Positions 6,340 to 8,656 of a stretch of DNA of 8,656 bases are shown here, piece after piece. The notes beneath the pieces were generated by a model. It saw nothing but the letters and a program-made list of their open reading frames with translations, had not been told where the DNA came from and made no database searches. Numbering within the stretch: position 1 is the stretch's first letter; every line of letters begins with the position of its first letter. Origin of the DNA: CAWEHQ01 sp051001995. GTDB taxonomy: Bacteria; Actinomycetota; Thermoleophilia; Solirubrobacterales; Thermoleophilaceae. The position numbers and the translations under genes were made by a program. The DNA lies in NCBI GenBank assembly GCA_051001995.1, contig JBPCMT010000052.1, positions 1-8,656 of the forward strand. Reading direction: 5' to 3'.

Positions 6340-7235
6340 TTGGCGGGAGCGAGCGCGCGGTCCCAGGGCCGAGCGGCCCTGAGCGCGGCGAGGATCGCGC
6401 GGGTGGCGGGCGACTTGTTGAGCGTGTAGAAGTGGATCCCCGGCGCACCGCGCGCCAGCAGCTCGGAGCACTGCAGCGTGGCGTAGGCGACTCCGAGCTC
6501 GGTCACCGCCTCGGCGTCGTCGGCACGGGCGAACAGCTCGCGCTCGAGGCCCTCGGGGATGCTCGCGCCGCACATCTCGGTGAAGCGCTTGATCTGGGCG
6601 AAGTTCGTGATCGGCATGATCCCCGGCACGATTGGCACGGTCACCCCCGCGGCGCGCGCCTCGTCCACGAAGTCGAAGTAGAGCTCGTTGTCGAAGAAGA
6701 GCTGGGTGATCAGAAAGCCCGCCCCGGCCGCGATCTTCTCCTTGAGGAAGCGGAGGTCATGCTCCAGGTCCGGCGCCTCCGGATGGACCTCGGGGAAGCA
6801 GGCGGCGCCGATCGCGAAGTCGTAGCCGTCCGACATCAGCGCGGCGAGCTCGGTCGAGTAGCTCAGGCCGCCGGGGTGCGGCCTCCACTCGGACTCACCG
6901 CTAGGCGGATCGCCGCGCAGCGCGAGCACGTTCTCGATCCCCGCGGACCGGACCTCGTCGAGCAACTCGCGCAGGTCCTCGACCGTGGTCCCCACGCACG
7001 AGACGTGGGCCATCGCCTCGATGCCGAAGTCCTCCTTGATCTCGCGCGTGATCTCGATCGTCCGCCCACGGGTGGAGCCGCCGGCGCCGTAGGTCACGGA
7101 CACGAACGCGGGCTCGTCGGCCTGGAGTTCGGCAAGCGTCCTGCGCAGGCGCTCCATCCCCTCGTCGTCCTTCGGCGGAAAGAACTCGAAGGAGAACGCG
7201 GGTGGGCCGTCGTCGAGGATCTGATCGATTCGCAT
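6336..7235 (-). CDS. metF: 5,10-methylenetetrahydrofolate reductase
   Basis: The FAD enzyme reduces 5,10-methylene-tetrahydrofolate to 5-methyl-tetrahydrofolate, the methyl donor for methionine synthesis. The 299-residue length matches bacterial MetF. Visible family motifs are FSFEFFPPK (14-22; Glu17 corresponds to catalytic Glu28 of E. coli), VTYGAGGSTR, LALRGDPP with the FAD-contacting Asp, TQLFFDN, and PGIMPITNFAQIKRF. The C-terminus GIHFYTLNKSPAT is also standard. It starts at ATG 7235, nine bases after the stop of the preceding gene, with no clear ribosome binding site, so coupling within the moaA-to-metF cluster is likely. It converges on the chaplin-like gene with a 38-base gap. The assignment is firm. 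Confidence 0.97.
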   Translation of the reverse strand: MRIDQILDDGPPAFSFEFFPPKDDEGMERLRRTLAELQADEPAFVSVTYGAGGSTRGRTIEITREIKEDFGIEAMAHVSCVGTTVEDLRELLDEVRSAGIENVLALRGDPPSGESEWRPHPGGLSYSTELAALMSDGYDFAIGAACFPEVHPEAPDLEHDLRFLKEKIAAGAGFLITQLFFDNELYFDFVDEARAAGVTVPIVPGIMPITNFAQIKRFTEMCGASIPEGLERELFARADDAEAVTELGVAYATLQCSELLARGAPGIHFYTLNKSPATRAILAALRAARPWDRALAPAN

Positions 7236-7244
7236 GCCGGAAGG

Positions 7245-7574
7245 TTAGGGCGAGACGCTCTTCGGCGCCACGATCGCGAGTCCTGTCGCGAGCCGGGTCT
7301 CGTCCCCCGCGCGGTAGCGGACGTCCACCGAGTCGTGCTTGCGGTAGGTGCCGACGATCGCGAAGAACATCAGCGCCCAGCGCCAGAAGCCGAGCCGTCC
7401 CTCTTTTTGGAGCGGGCGGCTGAAGGCGAGCGCGCGTCCGTCGCCGTGGGGCTCGATGCTGTAGTCGCGCCCCTCGTCCTGGGGAACCCCGTTGACGAAG
7501 ACCTCCAGCGGCGGATGGGCAGCGTCCGGGAGCGGCACGCGCCAGCGCTCGTCGGCGCCCGAGCCCTCCATCAC
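7245..7574 (-). CDS. Conserved-looking hypothetical protein, 109 residues
   Basis: I do not recognise a named family. The protein contains PLEVFVNGVPQDEGRDYSIE, a central RPLQKEGRLGFWRWALMFFA segment with a short hydrophobic run (IVGTY follows), and then HDSVDVRYR near the C-terminus. The strongly patterned aromatic and charged residues look like a conserved small domain rather than chance coding. The start is GTG 7574, which overlaps the previous stop by four bases (GTGA), or ATG 7571, which overlaps by one; both imply translational coupling. metF begins nine bases after its stop. The LGFWRW stretch is too short to be certain of as a membrane segment. It may be cytoplasmic or membrane-associated. 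Confidence 0.75.
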   Translation of the reverse strand: MMEGSGADERWRVPLPDAAHPPLEVFVNGVPQDEGRDYSIEPHGDGRALAFSRPLQKEGRLGFWRWALMFFAIVGTYRKHDSVDVRYRAGDETRLATGLAIVAPKSVSP

Positions 7575-7909
7575 GCCGTCTCGAGCGCCCGGCGCAGCGC
7601 GTCGTAGGCGGACTCCCCGTTGCGCTGCTCGACGAGGCGGCGGCGAAATCGTCCCGTGTAGCCCTCGGCCGAGCCGTCGCCGCGCACGTCGATCCCCGCC
7701 CGCACGCCGGGCCCGGACAGCTCGATGCGCGCGAGCACCCGCTGGACCGGCTCGAAGCGCCGCATCAGGGTGGGCTGCAGCGCCCCCGCGTCCGCGCCCT
7801 CGGAGAGCTCCCGAGCGCGCGCCTCGATCGCGCCGAGCGCGGCGTCGAGCCCTGCGTGCCGCTCCCTTTCGACCCGCGGGCCGACGCGGGTCCTGACCGT
7901 GAAGGCCAC
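7571..7909 (-). CDS. Conserved-looking hypothetical protein, 112 residues
   Basis: I do not recognise a named family. The protein is soluble and rich in Arg, Glu and Ala. An N-terminal beta-like stretch (AFTVRTRVGPRVER) leads to a helix (LDAALGAIEARARELSE), a middle part with RRFEPVQRVLARIELSGPG, and a C-terminal RRRLVEQRNGESAYDALRRALE helix. It starts at GTG 7909, seven bases after an excellent ribosome binding site that overlaps the end of moaA, and four bases after the moaA stop. It ends by overlapping the next gene. The tight placement supports co-expression with moaA and with the following hypothetical gene, but not necessarily a role in cofactor synthesis. Confidence 0.75.
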   Translation of the reverse strand: MAFTVRTRVGPRVERERHAGLDAALGAIEARARELSEGADAGALQPTLMRRFEPVQRVLARIELSGPGVRAGIDVRGDGSAEGYTGRFRRRLVEQRNGESAYDALRRALETA

Positions 7910-7913
7910 GTGC

Positions 7914-8656
7914 CTACCCTCCGATGGCGCTCATCGTCCGCGGGGGCGGGCGGAAGCCCTCCTCGCCGACGTGGTGCTTCAGCTCCTTGCGCCAGACTGC
8001 GGCACGGACGGTCTCCTCGAGCTCGTCATCCGACGCGCCCTCGCGCAGCGGCACCCGCAGGTCCGTCTCGTGCAGCGAGAAGAGGCAGGTGCGAAGCTTG
8101 CCGTCCGCGGTCAGGCGGACGCGGTTGCAGTCGGCGCAGAAGGGCTCGGAGACGGGGTTGACGAAGCCGATCTCGCCCGCCCCGTCGCGGAAGCGGAACA
8201 CGCGCGCCGTGGCCGAGGGCTCGCGCGGGAGCTCCTCGAGCGGGTGGACGCGGTCGATGATCTCCCTGATCTCGCGTCCGGTCAGGACGGAGTCGGGCTC
8301 CCAGGCGCGGTCGGCGTCCAGCGGCATGAACTCGATGAAGCGGACCTGGAAGGCGGTGGTGCGCGCGAACTCGGCGAACGGAATCGCCTCCTCTTCCGTG
8401 AAGCCTCGCATCGCCACCGCGTTGACCTTGACCGGGTGCACCTCGTTGTGCCGCGCCAACGCCTCGAGGCCGCGAAGAACCTGGGGCAGCGAGTCGCGCC
8501 GTGTCATCTGAAAGAAGCGGTCGCGCTGAAGCGAGTCGATCGAGACGTTGACCCGCTGGATGCCGGCCTCGACGAGCGCATCGGCATCGCGCTCCAGCAG
8601 GTACCCGTTGGTGGTCAGCGACAGGTCGCGCAGCCCGTCGATGCCGCTGAGCATCG
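7914..8656 (-). CDS. moaA: GTP 3',8-cyclase MoaA (radical SAM), N-terminus outside window
   Basis: MoaA makes 3',8-cyclo-GTP from GTP in the first step of molybdenum cofactor synthesis, using two 4Fe-4S clusters. About 247 codons are visible; the first 90-odd residues, including the radical-SAM CxxxCxxC, are beyond the right edge. The Met at 8652-8654 is internal, not the start, because the frame is open and the family sequence continues upstream. Recognisable parts are LTTNGYLL, VNVSIDSL, VKVNAVAMRGF, VRFIEFMPL, and the C-terminal cluster motif FCADCNRVRLTADGKLRTCLF, written as C-x2-C-x13-C. It ends MSAIGG, the conserved terminal Gly-Gly needed for activity in this family. It leads the moaA, hypothetical, hypothetical, metF cluster. 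Confidence 0.95.
   Translation of the reverse strand, partial: MLSGIDGLRDLSLTTNGYLLERDADALVEAGIQRVNVSIDSLQRDRFFQMTRRDSLPQVLRGLEALARHNEVHPVKVNAVAMRGFTEEEAIPFAEFARTTAFQVRFIEFMPLDADRAWEPDSVLTGREIREIIDRVHPLEELPREPSATARVFRFRDGAGEIGFVNPVSEPFCADCNRVRLTADGKLRTCLFSLHETDLRVPLREGASDDELEETVRAAVWRKELKHHVGEEGFRPPPRTMSAIGG
7917..7922 (-). promoter_or_regulatory. Ribosome binding site inside the moaA C-terminal Gly-Gly codons
   Basis: GGAGGG on the minus strand, seven bases before GTG 7909, is a near-ideal Shine-Dalgarno sequence. The same bases are the GGA and GGG codons of the final Gly-Gly of MoaA, directly before its TAG. It supports the GTG start of the downstream gene. Confidence 0.8.

Noticed and set aside
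1..8656. CRISPR array, tRNA, rRNA, insertion sequence or phage genes
   Set aside because: No spaced short repeats, no cloverleaf or rRNA-like stretch, and no transposase or integrase motifs were seen on either strand.

Overview
The window is visibly very GC-rich, with dense C/G third codon positions, GTG as well as ATG starts, and a clear actinobacterial flavour. The gene set (an alkyl-DHAP-synthase-like flavoenzyme, a beta-lactamase-fold hydrolase with a winged-helix tail, an acyl-CoA ligase, a chaplin-like secreted repeat protein, moaA and metF) fits a deep actinobacterium of the Thermoleophilia / Solirubrobacterales type. That placement is an inference from protein flavour, not from a marker gene.

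Layout. On the minus strand at the left edge is a membrane-anchored diguanylate cyclase, whose C-terminal end lies outside the window. Diverging from it on the plus strand is a run of lipid-type genes. First comes an FAD-linked oxidase of the alkyldihydroxyacetonephosphate synthase family, interrupted by a single in-frame TGA but otherwise open from end to end in one frame. A metallo-beta-lactamase-fold hydrolase follows two bases later, and then a class I adenylate-forming (acyl-CoA synthetase-like) enzyme with its own ribosome binding site and a possible promoter. This run ends at a convergent 59-residue cysteine-rich small protein on the minus strand; the two TAG stops sit symmetrically in the two arms of one inverted repeat.

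Next, on the plus strand, a leader of about 225 bases precedes a secreted 180-residue protein built of two 61-residue chaplin-like repeats. It faces a tightly packed minus-strand cluster in the order moaA (N-terminus outside the window), conserved hypothetical 1, conserved hypothetical 2, metF. That cluster has overlapping or nearly touching genes, so it is very likely one transcript.

How the genes fit together. The oxidase, hydrolase and ligase suggest fatty-acid or ether-lipid handling, but no substrate can be read from sequence. moaA (molybdenum cofactor) and metF (one-carbon metabolism) are housekeeping genes. The secreted repeat protein is a candidate surface or cell-wall protein. I see no tRNA, rRNA, CRISPR array, insertion sequence or phage gene. 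The least ordinary items are the single-stop interruption of the flavoenzyme, the chaplin-like repeat protein with its structured leader, the small cysteine-rich protein, and the two convergent-stop hairpins. I did not find a clear new multi-gene system.
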